A DNA stretch of 64,000 bases from Fulvivirga sp. M361 (GTDB lineage Bacteria > Bacteroidota > Bacteroidia > Cytophagales > Cyclobacteriaceae), in assembly GCF_007097395.1 (NCBI RefSeq), contig NZ_VKDC01000003.1, positions 1 through 64,000 on the forward strand, written 5' to 3'. The notes under the pieces are model-generated. The model did not search any database. It had not been told where the DNA came from and saw only the letters and a program-made list of their open reading frames with translations. Numbering within the stretch: position 1 is the first letter of the stretch; each line of letters starts with the position of its first letter. The position numbers were made by a program, and so were the translations under genes. Positions 1 through 8,406 of the stretch are shown piece after piece.

Positions 1-78
1 ATCAATATGTTATTTTCTCAAAGATTATCTGAAATATCTTCAGGGGTGGCTAAACAACTCCTCAGTACATTCTATGTT

Positions 79-1491
79 TTATCTAAAATCAGATTTCTTA
101 ACCCAATGAATAATGCGGGTTAAACTTTTGAATTCAACCTCTTCCCGTTGTTCCCAGGCGCACATTTGGGCCCCGATGACCATAGGTGTTGACTGAAGCT
201 GTATAGGAACAACAGAAGGGGCTTTGGGAAACCAGTTCTCCCACCGCCACATGTTCCACCCATAAATGGTTTTCGGCTCCCATTTCTTTTGATTGACCAC
301 ATAAATGGGTTTCCAGGATGTATTTACAACAGTGTATCCATCTTCCACCAGGTGATTGGGAAGGTACCGGTTGGTTTCAAATTCGTAAACGATAATATCC
401 TTTGGGATCTCTGTTTTTCCTTCTCTTCTGAAACCTTCCCATACACACATTTGTTTTCCCTGTTTTTTAACCATTTCATTTAGCCTTACCAGAAAGTGCC
501 TGTATAGCTCATGTACATCCTTACCCAGCTCGTGTTTTTTCATATACGCTTTGACATCAGGATCCTCTGTGGTTTTGTTAAAAATGGCCTCATCTCCTCC
601 TATATGGAAATAGGGAGAGCTTTTGAAAACAGGAGCAATCTCTGATATGATCTCTTCGAGTGCCTGATACACTTCTTCCTTCCCCATATTGATGATCCAC
701 GGGTTGTCTTTCACATCTTTGAGTGCGAAAATTTCCGGGTAGGCCTTAACAATGGCGCTGGAGTGACCAGGGACATCTATTTCGGGAATGATCACTACTC
801 CCCGCAGTTGCGCATATTGCTCTAACTCTTCCAGTTCCTCAAAAGTGTAATGTCCGCCGGGGGTGGATAATTTGGGGTATTTCCGGGAAGGTAATGTGTA
901 GGATTGATAATCGGTAAAATGTAACTGCAAGTAGTTTGTTTTGTAAAAAGAAGCGAGATCAATTAATTTTTTTATGGTCTCAACACTATGCCAGTTACGG
1001 GCCAGGTCAATCATTAGGCCCCTGTACGTGGCGGAAGGTTGGTCTTTTAATTGTAAAACAGGGAAGTACAACTCGTTATTTTCAGTGAAAGACATTTGAA
1101 GTAAGGTAGTCCGCGCCATGGCCAATGCCTGGAAGCTGCCCCCTGTAACCTCGATTCTGTCCGTCACGTCGATGTGGTATTGGTCTTTGGCCAATTGACG
1201 GTTAATAGAGAATAAAATATCTGCCTGACTATTGGCAATGACAACGTCTAATGAGAAGCCTGTGAGTCGGTTTAACTCGTCGCCAAATACCTTTAATAGC
1301 GGCAGAAGTGTGTCATTTTTACCGGAGATCCTGCTTTGATCAGAAAGTAAAAGTGCTTTATCAGATCGGGTAATTTCTTTGGGAACAGGTATAAGGTCTA
1401 AATCAATTTCAAGGTTTTTACTATTGGGTTTGCTGCATGAAGTCAATAAGACTATGACTGAAAGCGGTAATAGTAGGTTTCTGATGTTCAT
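79..1491 (-). CDS. GH20 beta-N-acetylhexosaminidase lipoprotein, C-terminally shortened
   Basis: Predicted exo-acting beta-N-acetylhexosaminidase that removes terminal beta-GlcNAc/GalNAc. The lipobox LLTSC puts the lipidated Cys at residue 19. An N-terminal GH20b-like domain (about 30-150) precedes a GH20 TIM barrel from about residue 155. The catalytic Asp-Glu pair lies in HIGGDE (D300, E301), and the barrel motifs PEIDVPGHS and MCAWEQ are present. The protein stops about 20 residues after MCAWEQ, whereas the other GH20 of this locus (8407-10692) continues through the last barrel helix and two more domains. All three minus-strand frames hit stops soon after the end, so the tail is lost rather than frameshifted out of sight. 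It is the last enzyme of the leftward PUL. Family assignment is secure; activity is uncertain because of the short C terminus. Confidence 0.88.
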   Translation of the reverse strand: MNIRNLLLPLSVIVLLTSCSKPNSKNLEIDLDLIPVPKEITRSDKALLLSDQSRISGKNDTLLPLLKVFGDELNRLTGFSLDVVIANSQADILFSINRQLAKDQYHIDVTDRIEVTGGSFQALAMARTTLLQMSFTENNELYFPVLQLKDQPSATYRGLMIDLARNWHSVETIKKLIDLASFYKTNYLQLHFTDYQSYTLPSRKYPKLSTPGGHYTFEELEELEQYAQLRGVVIIPEIDVPGHSSAIVKAYPEIFALKDVKDNPWIINMGKEEVYQALEEIISEIAPVFKSSPYFHIGGDEAIFNKTTEDPDVKAYMKKHELGKDVHELYRHFLVRLNEMVKKQGKQMCVWEGFRREGKTEIPKDIIVYEFETNRYLPNHLVEDGYTVVNTSWKPIYVVNQKKWEPKTIYGWNMWRWENWFPKAPSVVPIQLQSTPMVIGAQMCAWEQREEVEFKSLTRIIHWVKKSDFR

Positions 1492-1872
1492 TGGAAAGAC
1501 TGTTTTTAAAAGAAGGCCCCTGAATATTCAACACAAGAGCTTTTTTGTTAAAGTGTTTGATGGTTTATACTTATTGGAGTACCTATTGATTAATTACCGG
1601 GACCAATAACCTGGTATCTGAATGCCCATTAAACGAGGTCAATTTTATCGTAGCTAAGATGAAAAGCATGTTGCGTTTTTCTCTCAAACACTGCAAATAC
1701 CTTTTGCAGTGTTGTATCTCTGTTATTCAATGACATTTTACCTTTTTAATGCACTGTATTTGAGCTGAAATATGCTCACACACCACTATTTGAAGAGACA
1801 AACGAATTAAGATAAATTGTCTCCCGGCAACTTTTATAATTTCTAATACAGCATTGATAATTGTATTATATA

Positions 1873-1880
1873 TATCTTTG
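1873..1880 (+). promoter_or_regulatory. Possible plus-strand promoter (-7 box TATCTTTG)
   Basis: TATCTTTG matches the Bacteroidota -7 consensus TAnnTTTG. An ATTG that could serve as the -33 element ends 16 bp upstream (1853-1856), slightly closer than usual. It points away from the flanking minus-strand genes toward the hairpin at 1967-1994. It would therefore drive a transcript of roughly 100 nt antisense to the PUL direction. Inferred from sequence only. Confidence 0.25.
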
Positions 1881-1966
1881 TTTTTGGTTAAATAATTCAT
1901 TTACCAACGATTGGTATCAATACTTCGTCATTTGGTAGTGTTCTAAGTATCGAAACCTGTCGCAGC

Positions 1967-1994
1967 ATTGGAGGCCGGATTTCCGGCCTCCAAT
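1967..1994. terminator. Strong hairpin, possible bidirectional terminator
   Basis: A perfect 13-bp stem: ATTGGAGGCCGGA (1967-1979) pairs with TCCGGCCTCCAAT (1982-1994) across a 2-nt gap. It is followed on the plus strand by TTCTT only and lacks a U-tract on the minus strand. It may therefore be a terminator or an RNA-stabilising structure. Confidence 0.5.
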
Positions 1995-1997
1995 TTC

Positions 1998-2063
1998 TTA
2001 AGACCAATTCCTGCCTGTTGAAGCTTTACCTGATGGTTGTTTTCCACTTATTTTTTTCTTCAT
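1998..2063 (-). CDS. Candidate 21-residue basic peptide
   Basis: A short ATG-started frame encodes a Lys/Ser/Gly-rich peptide that begins MKKKISGKQPSG and ends GRNWS. Its stop lies 4 bp before the strong hairpin at 1967-1994, as expected for a small gene with its own terminator. There is no recognisable family, ribosome-binding site or -7 box. Chance occurrence is quite possible at this length. Confidence 0.2.
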   Translation of the reverse strand: MKKKISGKQPSGKASTGRNWS

Positions 2064-2209
2064 GGTTATGTTATATCCGATTAAATTCAACCTATTGATC
2101 CGGTTCAATAATAGTATATGGAGTTCCTAGGGCCAATGACTGGGATCAGCCTTTAACCCTCTGATGATCAATTGCCCATTTTCTTATTAGCGTAGTTTAC
2201 CATTGGCAT

Positions 2210-4300
2210 TTATATAAAAGTTACATTTACCTCTTCTTCCTGTGTGATTTTATTTTCTGTAACCACTTCCTTGTTCTGGTCGATGACCCTTACTACTAAT
2301 TGATCACGATTCTCGCGCTTTACTTCGAGGTCAAAATTTTGTCCAAATGCCTGTATATTTCTTAGCGCCATCCGGTCCCAATCCTGTGGCAGCTTTGGTG
2401 AGCATTTAAAACTACTCAGCCCGGTGGGTACTATACCAAACATCCCTTCCGTGAATACACGACAATACAGACCGCTTTCTGCAGAAAGATGGGCCATATC
2501 ACCTTCGGGGTAGGCTTCCACAACATAGGGTACCCGTTTGCCCAAAAGACGTTCTGAAGAAAACTGCATAAGTTTGGAAAGGGATTCTTCTGTCGCTCCG
2601 GCCAGGAATGTGCCCCTCAAAGCATATAAGGTGCCCCGGTCCCAGAATATTTTGGAGATGGCTTCATTGTCAGAGTTTTTCTCTACATGCACTCCATTTT
2701 CTGACCATAGTTTACTGAATAATGCCTCTATCGTAGCTTCCTTTCGATCATGGATCCCCACCACTAGTGGCAGGCATATCCAATGTCTTAAATATTGGTG
2801 CTCTTTATAGTATTTGTAAGTGTCGAGCCCCTCTACAGTAGCTCCAAAATAGCTTTCTATAGCTCTTTTGAGTACACCGGCCTGTTTCTTATAAGCCTCC
2901 AGCTGCTGACTGGGTTTGTTTAGGCTTTGTCCTAAATCCACAGCTAATTGTAAGGCGCCATAAGCGAGCGATGACGTAGAGAGGTTGGCCGTGCCCGTTT
3001 CAATCCTACCTTCCATTTCATCTGACTGGGATTCCACCACCCCTTCCGTATTGGTCTTTCTTCGGCAATATTCCAGGCACCATTCTATCAGTGGCCACAA
3101 TTCTTCGGCAATGGCTGCATCGCCGTTCGCCATAGCAAACTGGGCCGCTCCATAAGCGATCATAGCGGCATCACCACGGTCCAATGGATTGATGGGAGCA
3201 TCTCCTTCCATTTCGAACGAATACCGGATATTCTCATAGGAAGGGCTCATTTCTTTTGCAAAGAGTCTGTAGGTGTTTAAAGAAGCCTCAATGGCTGTTT
3301 CATACCCGACATATGGAAAGAAAGGCCCTACGTACTCTGCCTGATCATTGGCCCAAAATCCACAATAATACCTTCCTCCTCCCGGTGAATGCATCAAACC
3401 CAGTTTCGATTCAAAAATGCTTTCTGATGCCCTGATCTTTGAAAATTCAAACAATGTATTGAGTACGGGTTCCGGTGTTTCCAAAATAAGAGCACTCTTT
3501 ATCTCATTGAGAAAATTTCCTCTTTCCCGGATAGACGCTTTTGTCTTTCTCGCGAGCCCTGCTTCATCGTCAAGTTGCGCACTAATGGTAATAGAGAAAG
3601 TGAGGTGTTTGTTGGCCGGAATGGTGATCCTGGGCGGTGCATCGGATGAAATAGTACGTGTATACTTTCCTTTTAATCCGTAATCCTGTTGTTGAATGAA
3701 GGTCTTCCCGCTTTTGATCTGAATGGGTTCATTCCGTGTATTGGTTACTACCCAGTTTTCTATGAAGAGACGTTGACTCATCGAAGGCATCAATTTTCGG
3801 GTAATTTGTAAACCGTTTTGGGCCTCGTGCACAATGGTAAGGGTTCCGTCAAGTTGAATAGACTCTACCGGACCGGGAACGAGGATCTTATCACCTACCA
3901 GCATTCTGGGAAGAATACTGTCGTCATAAGTATCTTTCAAATACGCTCTGTAAACAAACCATCCGGGATCGGTTTGTTTAATATGGGTACGCAGTTGAGG
4001 GAAAATAATGTGACGGCTCAGTGATAAGCGTTTATCGGTGTCAATGTTGTAACTGATAATACCAGCAACCCTTTTTCCGGCCATTTCAATATTATCGGAA
4101 TGGGGTAGGTTGTAGTCTTTTTTCATGTCCCACGAGATCTGTTGGGGACTCGTGATTTCCCAATGCGACTTATAGTTGTTCTTGTTCTTATTCTGTTCAG
4201 CAGGAGGTGATGACACCGGCGGAGTATCCTTTTTCAGCTTAGAGTGACATCCGGAAAAAACCAGCGTTAAGAATAATAAAGCAATCCATCTCATTTTCAT
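2210..4300 (-). CDS. Six-hairpin (alpha/alpha)6 glycosidase-like lipoprotein
   Basis: A secreted carbohydrate-active enzyme of uncertain family. The lipobox VFSGC (C18) predicts a lipoprotein, followed by a low-complexity linker rich in Pro, Asn and Lys. The N-terminal half (about 60-260) looks like a beta-sandwich. The C-terminal half (about 270-640) has the repeated helical pattern of (alpha/alpha)6 glycosidases, with GFWANDQAEY, RGDAAMIAYGAAQ and VVEAYPEGDMAHLSAES as likely active-site loops rich in Asp and Glu. The tail SPKLPQDWDRMALRNI resembles the end of GH78/GH65-type proteins. It lies 13 bp downstream of the GH37/GH63-like gene and is probably co-transcribed with it. I cannot name the CAZy family or substrate. 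Confidence 0.7.
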   Translation of the reverse strand: MKMRWIALLFLTLVFSGCHSKLKKDTPPVSSPPAEQNKNKNNYKSHWEITSPQQISWDMKKDYNLPHSDNIEMAGKRVAGIISYNIDTDKRLSLSRHIIFPQLRTHIKQTDPGWFVYRAYLKDTYDDSILPRMLVGDKILVPGPVESIQLDGTLTIVHEAQNGLQITRKLMPSMSQRLFIENWVVTNTRNEPIQIKSGKTFIQQQDYGLKGKYTRTISSDAPPRITIPANKHLTFSITISAQLDDEAGLARKTKASIRERGNFLNEIKSALILETPEPVLNTLFEFSKIRASESIFESKLGLMHSPGGGRYYCGFWANDQAEYVGPFFPYVGYETAIEASLNTYRLFAKEMSPSYENIRYSFEMEGDAPINPLDRGDAAMIAYGAAQFAMANGDAAIAEELWPLIEWCLEYCRRKTNTEGVVESQSDEMEGRIETGTANLSTSSLAYGALQLAVDLGQSLNKPSQQLEAYKKQAGVLKRAIESYFGATVEGLDTYKYYKEHQYLRHWICLPLVVGIHDRKEATIEALFSKLWSENGVHVEKNSDNEAISKIFWDRGTLYALRGTFLAGATEESLSKLMQFSSERLLGKRVPYVVEAYPEGDMAHLSAESGLYCRVFTEGMFGIVPTGLSSFKCSPKLPQDWDRMALRNIQAFGQNFDLEVKRENRDQLVVRVIDQNKEVVTENKITQEEEVNVTFI

Positions 4301-4313
4301 TGTGATCGTACGA

Positions 4314-5651
4314 TTAATTTTTGATTTCCAGTAACATCCATTTATCCTCTACGACTCCCTCCAGCAGATTCTGAATGCAAAGATTCCAGCTGATGAAGCC
4401 AACAATGTTCCCATCTTTATCGACATTATCATGACTGGGGGCCAGTGGCGCACCTGTGTCTGCGTGATAATTTTCATGCATGGTATTATATTTTTGGATG
4501 TCATTAAGGAGTAACTCGCCTAAGGTTTTGGCTTGCCAGCGAAGCTCTTGCTCAAAGCCATAATGTTTTAAACCTATGGAATAGATGAAATTAGCGATCG
4601 GCCAAACGGGCCCTTGCCAGTTAGAAAAAGGGATGATGATGTTTTTATTATTATAATCAGGGTCCTGTACTGAAAGGGTTCTGAAACCGTATTTGGCTTT
4701 CATATGCCCGGGATTGATCAAATATTTGGATATCATGGCCTTGCCTTTTTCAGGAGGGGCTATGGCATGCATCAATGGAACAAAGGAGGAATAGCTTACC
4801 CTTTTGTAAAAGTCACCGGTTTCACGGTCTACCGTATAGTAGATCTGATCTTCTTCAGACCAGAGAAACTTATTAATGGCTATTTTCAGATCGTCTGATT
4901 TCTTTTTGTAAAGCTGCGCGTCTTTTGACTTACTTAATCTACTTGCTATGACGGATTGTGCTAAATATTCCCTGCATTGAAGTGCGCTGGCATCCGGCGC
5001 TAAAAAGGAACGTTTGTCATCGGCGAAATAATTCATAGCCACATTATTGTCAGCACCGCTCTGCATACCATTGTCCCAGAAAAACAGACCCGTCAATGAA
5101 TCTTGTTGGGTCTCTTCCCGGTATTTGAGCACTCTTTTCAGTTCTTCATAGTATTCTTCCACCCAGGTATAGTCCCCCAGGCCTTCCGAAGCAGCATATA
5201 CCCCCTGTGAAAGGAATGGTTTCATAGCGAATTTACCAAACAGCAACCGGGGTCCTTTTGTGGTGGCGCCACCTGAAACATATCCTTCCTCATCAATGCC
5301 TTCAATAAGGTTGAGCGCCCAGTATTTCAGGTATTTGGGTTGTCCGATGCTCACGAAATGATTGCCCATGAAAAACCCGTCCCAATCCCACATTTGTTTG
5401 TAAAATCCTGCCGGGATCAGGTAAGGGTATTTCAAATATCCTTCAGCCGGTTGGATCACTTTGGGACGTAGCTCATCGTAGCTGGAAGTAAGATCTTTGA
5501 GTAAGGGGCGGAGATCTTCACTATTGATTTCCTGTGCCGGGTTTTTGTCTTCCGACGGCTGGTTTTCTGTATTCTGACATGCTATTATCATAGTGCATAT
5601 ACCCGATACCAGGAAAATTTTCCTGCTTATACTTATGATGGTTCTATTCAT
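4314..5651 (-). CDS. GH37/GH63-like (trehalase-type) glycosidase lipoprotein
   Basis: A predicted inverting (alpha/alpha)6-barrel exo-glycosidase related to trehalase (GH37) and processing glucosidase/mannosylglycerate hydrolase (GH63). A lipobox-like MIIAC puts the lipidated Cys at residue 25. Clan signatures are QMWDWDGFFMGNHF near residues 86-99, LTGLFFWDNGMQSG in the middle, the NWQGPVWPIANF loop, and MHENYHADTGAPL near the C terminus. The Asp of the middle motif and the Glu of the last motif are the likely catalytic acids. At 445 residues it is a compact member. The context suggests it removes an alpha-linked sugar from PUL-derived oligosaccharides; trehalose itself is unlikely here. Exact specificity is unknown. 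Confidence 0.75.
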   Translation of the reverse strand: MNRTIISISRKIFLVSGICTMIIACQNTENQPSEDKNPAQEINSEDLRPLLKDLTSSYDELRPKVIQPAEGYLKYPYLIPAGFYKQMWDWDGFFMGNHFVSIGQPKYLKYWALNLIEGIDEEGYVSGGATTKGPRLLFGKFAMKPFLSQGVYAASEGLGDYTWVEEYYEELKRVLKYREETQQDSLTGLFFWDNGMQSGADNNVAMNYFADDKRSFLAPDASALQCREYLAQSVIASRLSKSKDAQLYKKKSDDLKIAINKFLWSEEDQIYYTVDRETGDFYKRVSYSSFVPLMHAIAPPEKGKAMISKYLINPGHMKAKYGFRTLSVQDPDYNNKNIIIPFSNWQGPVWPIANFIYSIGLKHYGFEQELRWQAKTLGELLLNDIQKYNTMHENYHADTGAPLAPSHDNVDKDGNIVGFISWNLCIQNLLEGVVEDKWMLLEIKN

Positions 5652-5773
5652 GACGGATAAGTTGTGGTGGTAAAATATTTCATTTTGACTGTTGCTTAGT
5701 AGGTATCTGATCTGTTAACTAGTGGTGGATTTGTTTTATGTTGCTGTTTAAATGAATGCCATTACTACCGTAT

Positions 5774-8368
5774 TCATTTTAGTAATCGGGTTAATGGTCT
5801 GTATCTGCTGTTATCCTTTGACCATTCTTCAATCTGGTTTTGATTTTCTATGTACGTCTGACGAAGCAGCTCATATTCTTTCAGAGCGTTTTTGGCATCT
5901 AGGTTTACTCTCCGCCCTGTTTGAGCAGCGAGAACAAAATTATTGAAAGGGTATTTCCAGTCCGGCCAGTGGTTTTCCCGGGCAAAAAGAAATACCTCTT
6001 TTGATCGTGATATCAAACCTTTAATGCCGCTGACCAATTCAAGGTCATCTTTTTCAAATTCTACCTCTACTACCACTTTATCATACACACTGTATTCGTT
6101 GGTATAGACGACAGCCTCTACCTTCACTCCGTCATACCTCCAGGTTCCTTGTCTTATTTCCCTGGAGAAGGGGAGTTCCTGACCGTTTACAAGAACTTTT
6201 TTAGGTAAATGACTGATAGGAAAGCGCAATTCGTAAGCGCGGTTTAACAACATATTCTCATAGGAGCCTTCTATTTTATCAATGACAACATTAGCTTTTT
6301 TTCCATTGAATTTGGAGCTGACAGACGTATAGGTGTATGCGCCATTTTGGTAGGCTTGCGTATTACCGGCATCATCATAAACTTTAGCTGCTCCGTTAGC
6401 TCCCGGGAAGATATTCAATATCAATGGGTTTACAGGTTTCTCACCGGTGTTGTTCATATCTGGCATCATAGGAATGATCGCTCCGGCTTTTACAAATACA
6501 GGGATCTCCGAAATTGTAAACCGGGCTTCAATTTCTTTGCCGCCATCCAGCAATGTTCCGGAACTCCAATTGATCCATTGACCTTTTGGCAACCAAACTT
6601 TTTTAGTAGAAGCCATTTCACCACCTAAACTATCAATGACAGGGGCGATAATAAGATCATCTCCAAAGTAATATTGGTCTTTGTATTTGTAAGCCAGATC
6701 ATCGTCCGATTCATAGTACATGGGACGGCTCAGGCATACGCCAGAATCATATGCCTTACGCGCCATGGTATAAATATAAGGTATAAGTGAATAGCGTAAT
6801 TTATAGGCATCACGCATGGCGTTGGCATATTCGGGAGGATAAGCCCATGGTCTGCGGTCCATGGCAGGGTGTGCCCAGTAGTGGATCTTTACGATAGGAG
6901 AGAAGATCCCGAACTGTATCCATCGGGTAAAAAGTTCCGGCTCTTCTTTCCCTTTGAAAAACCCTCCGAGATCGTGGCCCCAATATCCCCAACCGACATT
7001 GGAAGAAGTAGCAGTAAAGTAGGGTTGAAATTGAAGGGATTTCCATGTATTGTAGGTGTCTCCTGAAAAACCTATTTGATAACGGTGATTGCCTAATCCT
7101 CCCCAACGATGGTAGATCATAGGACGATCTTTGCCACGCCTTTCCATATCCGTATAGTGAAGATAATTGAGGTAGTAGGTGGGGTTAACCCCGGGAATAT
7201 CCGTGCTGTTCCACTGCTGCCAGTCAAGCCACCAGAAATCCACACCATCGTCTTCCATGGGGTGCAGCACGATATCAAAATAATTCCTGGCAAAAGATTT
7301 ATCCGTAATGTTAAAGGGAATATACTTCTTAGTTGTGGGGTCCACGCCCATGGCACTGGCAAATTCATGGTACATGTCTTCATGAGGCTGAATACCGGAA
7401 GCAGGGTGAAGGTTCATACACGTTTTGATCCCTCGCTTGTCCGTCCAGTCCAAAAACCCCTTAGGGTCAGGAAAATAATTCTGGTTCCAGGAGAACCCGG
7501 TCCAACCAGCCCCCTGTCCGGCCTGGTCTGGTTTTTTGTTTTTGCCGTCATACATTTCCGGAAGGTTTACCACATGCCAATCCATGTCAATCACCAGTAC
7601 ATCTAGTGGAAAGTCGTTTGTTTTATACTCTTCCACTAATTCTTTTAGTTCTTCATCTGTGTATTTCCACCATCGGGACTGCCAGGCTCCAAACGCATAT
7701 TTGGGTGGAAAGGCAACTTTTCCTGCTACCAAAGTGTAGTCGGCTAATGCTTGTTTATAATCGGACCCGTAGGCCATAAAGTACCAGTCTTGCGCCATCT
7801 TTTCGTCGCGTGACATTACCCATGGCCAATCAGAATTATCGAAAACGGGTTTTCCTGTATCGTCGATCAACGTCCATCCTTCGCGGGAAAGGATCCCATC
7901 TTCCAGGGGAGTAGCCCCATCGACCTGATCTAAGGTCCTGGTCGTTCCTTTTAAGTTCCCGTTATTTTTTTTGCCCGGATACCAGTCGATGAGCTTCTTT
8001 TCTGCCTGACCTTCGATGGTTAAATTTGATGTCTTAAAAGATCCTGTTCCAACCTTGTATTTCAGGGTTAACACTTCTGTTTGGATGATCACCCATCCGT
8101 CCTGACGGGATACGGTAAAATCAGGTATAGGTACCTTACGATTTACAAAAACCAAAGAGGCATGATCTTCAAACACTCCGTCTTCGGTCCATTCCATTCG
8201 TATCATACGAGGGGTGAGTACGGTGAACCTGCAATTATCACTAATGACCGTAGCGTTTTCCGGAGTTTCAGGATCATAACTGTTTTTGGCCCCACTTATC
8301 ACCGATGTTTGGAGGATCATTTGGAGAATTAATATCGATACGATGGCTTTCCTGTTAAAAATATTCAT
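5774..8368 (-). CDS. GH31 family alpha-glycosidase
   Basis: Retaining alpha-glycosidase of family GH31 (alpha-glucosidase, alpha-xylosidase or related exo-activity). The chosen ATG gives MNIFNRKAIVSILILQM, a clean signal peptide; the longer frame upstream begins at TTG. Order: N-terminal galactose-mutarotase-like beta-sandwich, then the TIM barrel with the substrate-binding motif VLVIDMDWH, the nucleophile Asp in WWLDWQQW and the acid/base Asp in GFSGDTYNTW, then C-terminal beta domains. After these comes an extra helical segment of about 90 residues rich in Lys, Glu and Asn, which most GH31 enzymes lack. The gene ends 122 bp before the GH37/GH63-like gene and starts just after the GH20 gene. 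Family assignment is firm; substrate is not. Confidence 0.9.
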   Translation of the reverse strand: MNIFNRKAIVSILILQMILQTSVISGAKNSYDPETPENATVISDNCRFTVLTPRMIRMEWTEDGVFEDHASLVFVNRKVPIPDFTVSRQDGWVIIQTEVLTLKYKVGTGSFKTSNLTIEGQAEKKLIDWYPGKKNNGNLKGTTRTLDQVDGATPLEDGILSREGWTLIDDTGKPVFDNSDWPWVMSRDEKMAQDWYFMAYGSDYKQALADYTLVAGKVAFPPKYAFGAWQSRWWKYTDEELKELVEEYKTNDFPLDVLVIDMDWHVVNLPEMYDGKNKKPDQAGQGAGWTGFSWNQNYFPDPKGFLDWTDKRGIKTCMNLHPASGIQPHEDMYHEFASAMGVDPTTKKYIPFNITDKSFARNYFDIVLHPMEDDGVDFWWLDWQQWNSTDIPGVNPTYYLNYLHYTDMERRGKDRPMIYHRWGGLGNHRYQIGFSGDTYNTWKSLQFQPYFTATSSNVGWGYWGHDLGGFFKGKEEPELFTRWIQFGIFSPIVKIHYWAHPAMDRRPWAYPPEYANAMRDAYKLRYSLIPYIYTMARKAYDSGVCLSRPMYYESDDDLAYKYKDQYYFGDDLIIAPVIDSLGGEMASTKKVWLPKGQWINWSSGTLLDGGKEIEARFTISEIPVFVKAGAIIPMMPDMNNTGEKPVNPLILNIFPGANGAAKVYDDAGNTQAYQNGAYTYTSVSSKFNGKKANVVIDKIEGSYENMLLNRAYELRFPISHLPKKVLVNGQELPFSREIRQGTWRYDGVKVEAVVYTNEYSVYDKVVVEVEFEKDDLELVSGIKGLISRSKEVFLFARENHWPDWKYPFNNFVLAAQTGRRVNLDAKNALKEYELLRQTYIENQNQIEEWSKDNSRYRPLTRLLK

Positions 8369-8406
8369 TTCTTCAGCACATTTCATTGGTTGGTTCAAAA
8401 CTTGTT

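Larger units (their letters stand above)
1492..2209. other. 718-bp gap between PUL genes holding a hairpin and a tiny ORF
   Basis: No protein of normal size is encoded here. Visible elements are a plus-strand TATCTTTG box, a small dyad ACCAACGATTGGT at 1903-1915, a very strong hairpin at 1967-1994, and a 21-codon minus-strand ORF ending 4 bp before that hairpin. The rest is AT-rich and unassigned. The size of the gap suggests that the downstream GH20 gene has its own promoter, but I found no TAnnTTTG box on the minus strand close to its start. Confidence 0.5.

Noticed and set aside
7109-7606. A 165-codon plus-strand open frame inside the GH31 gene
   Set aside because: Antisense shadow of a well-supported GH31 domain; low-complexity translation with no family features.
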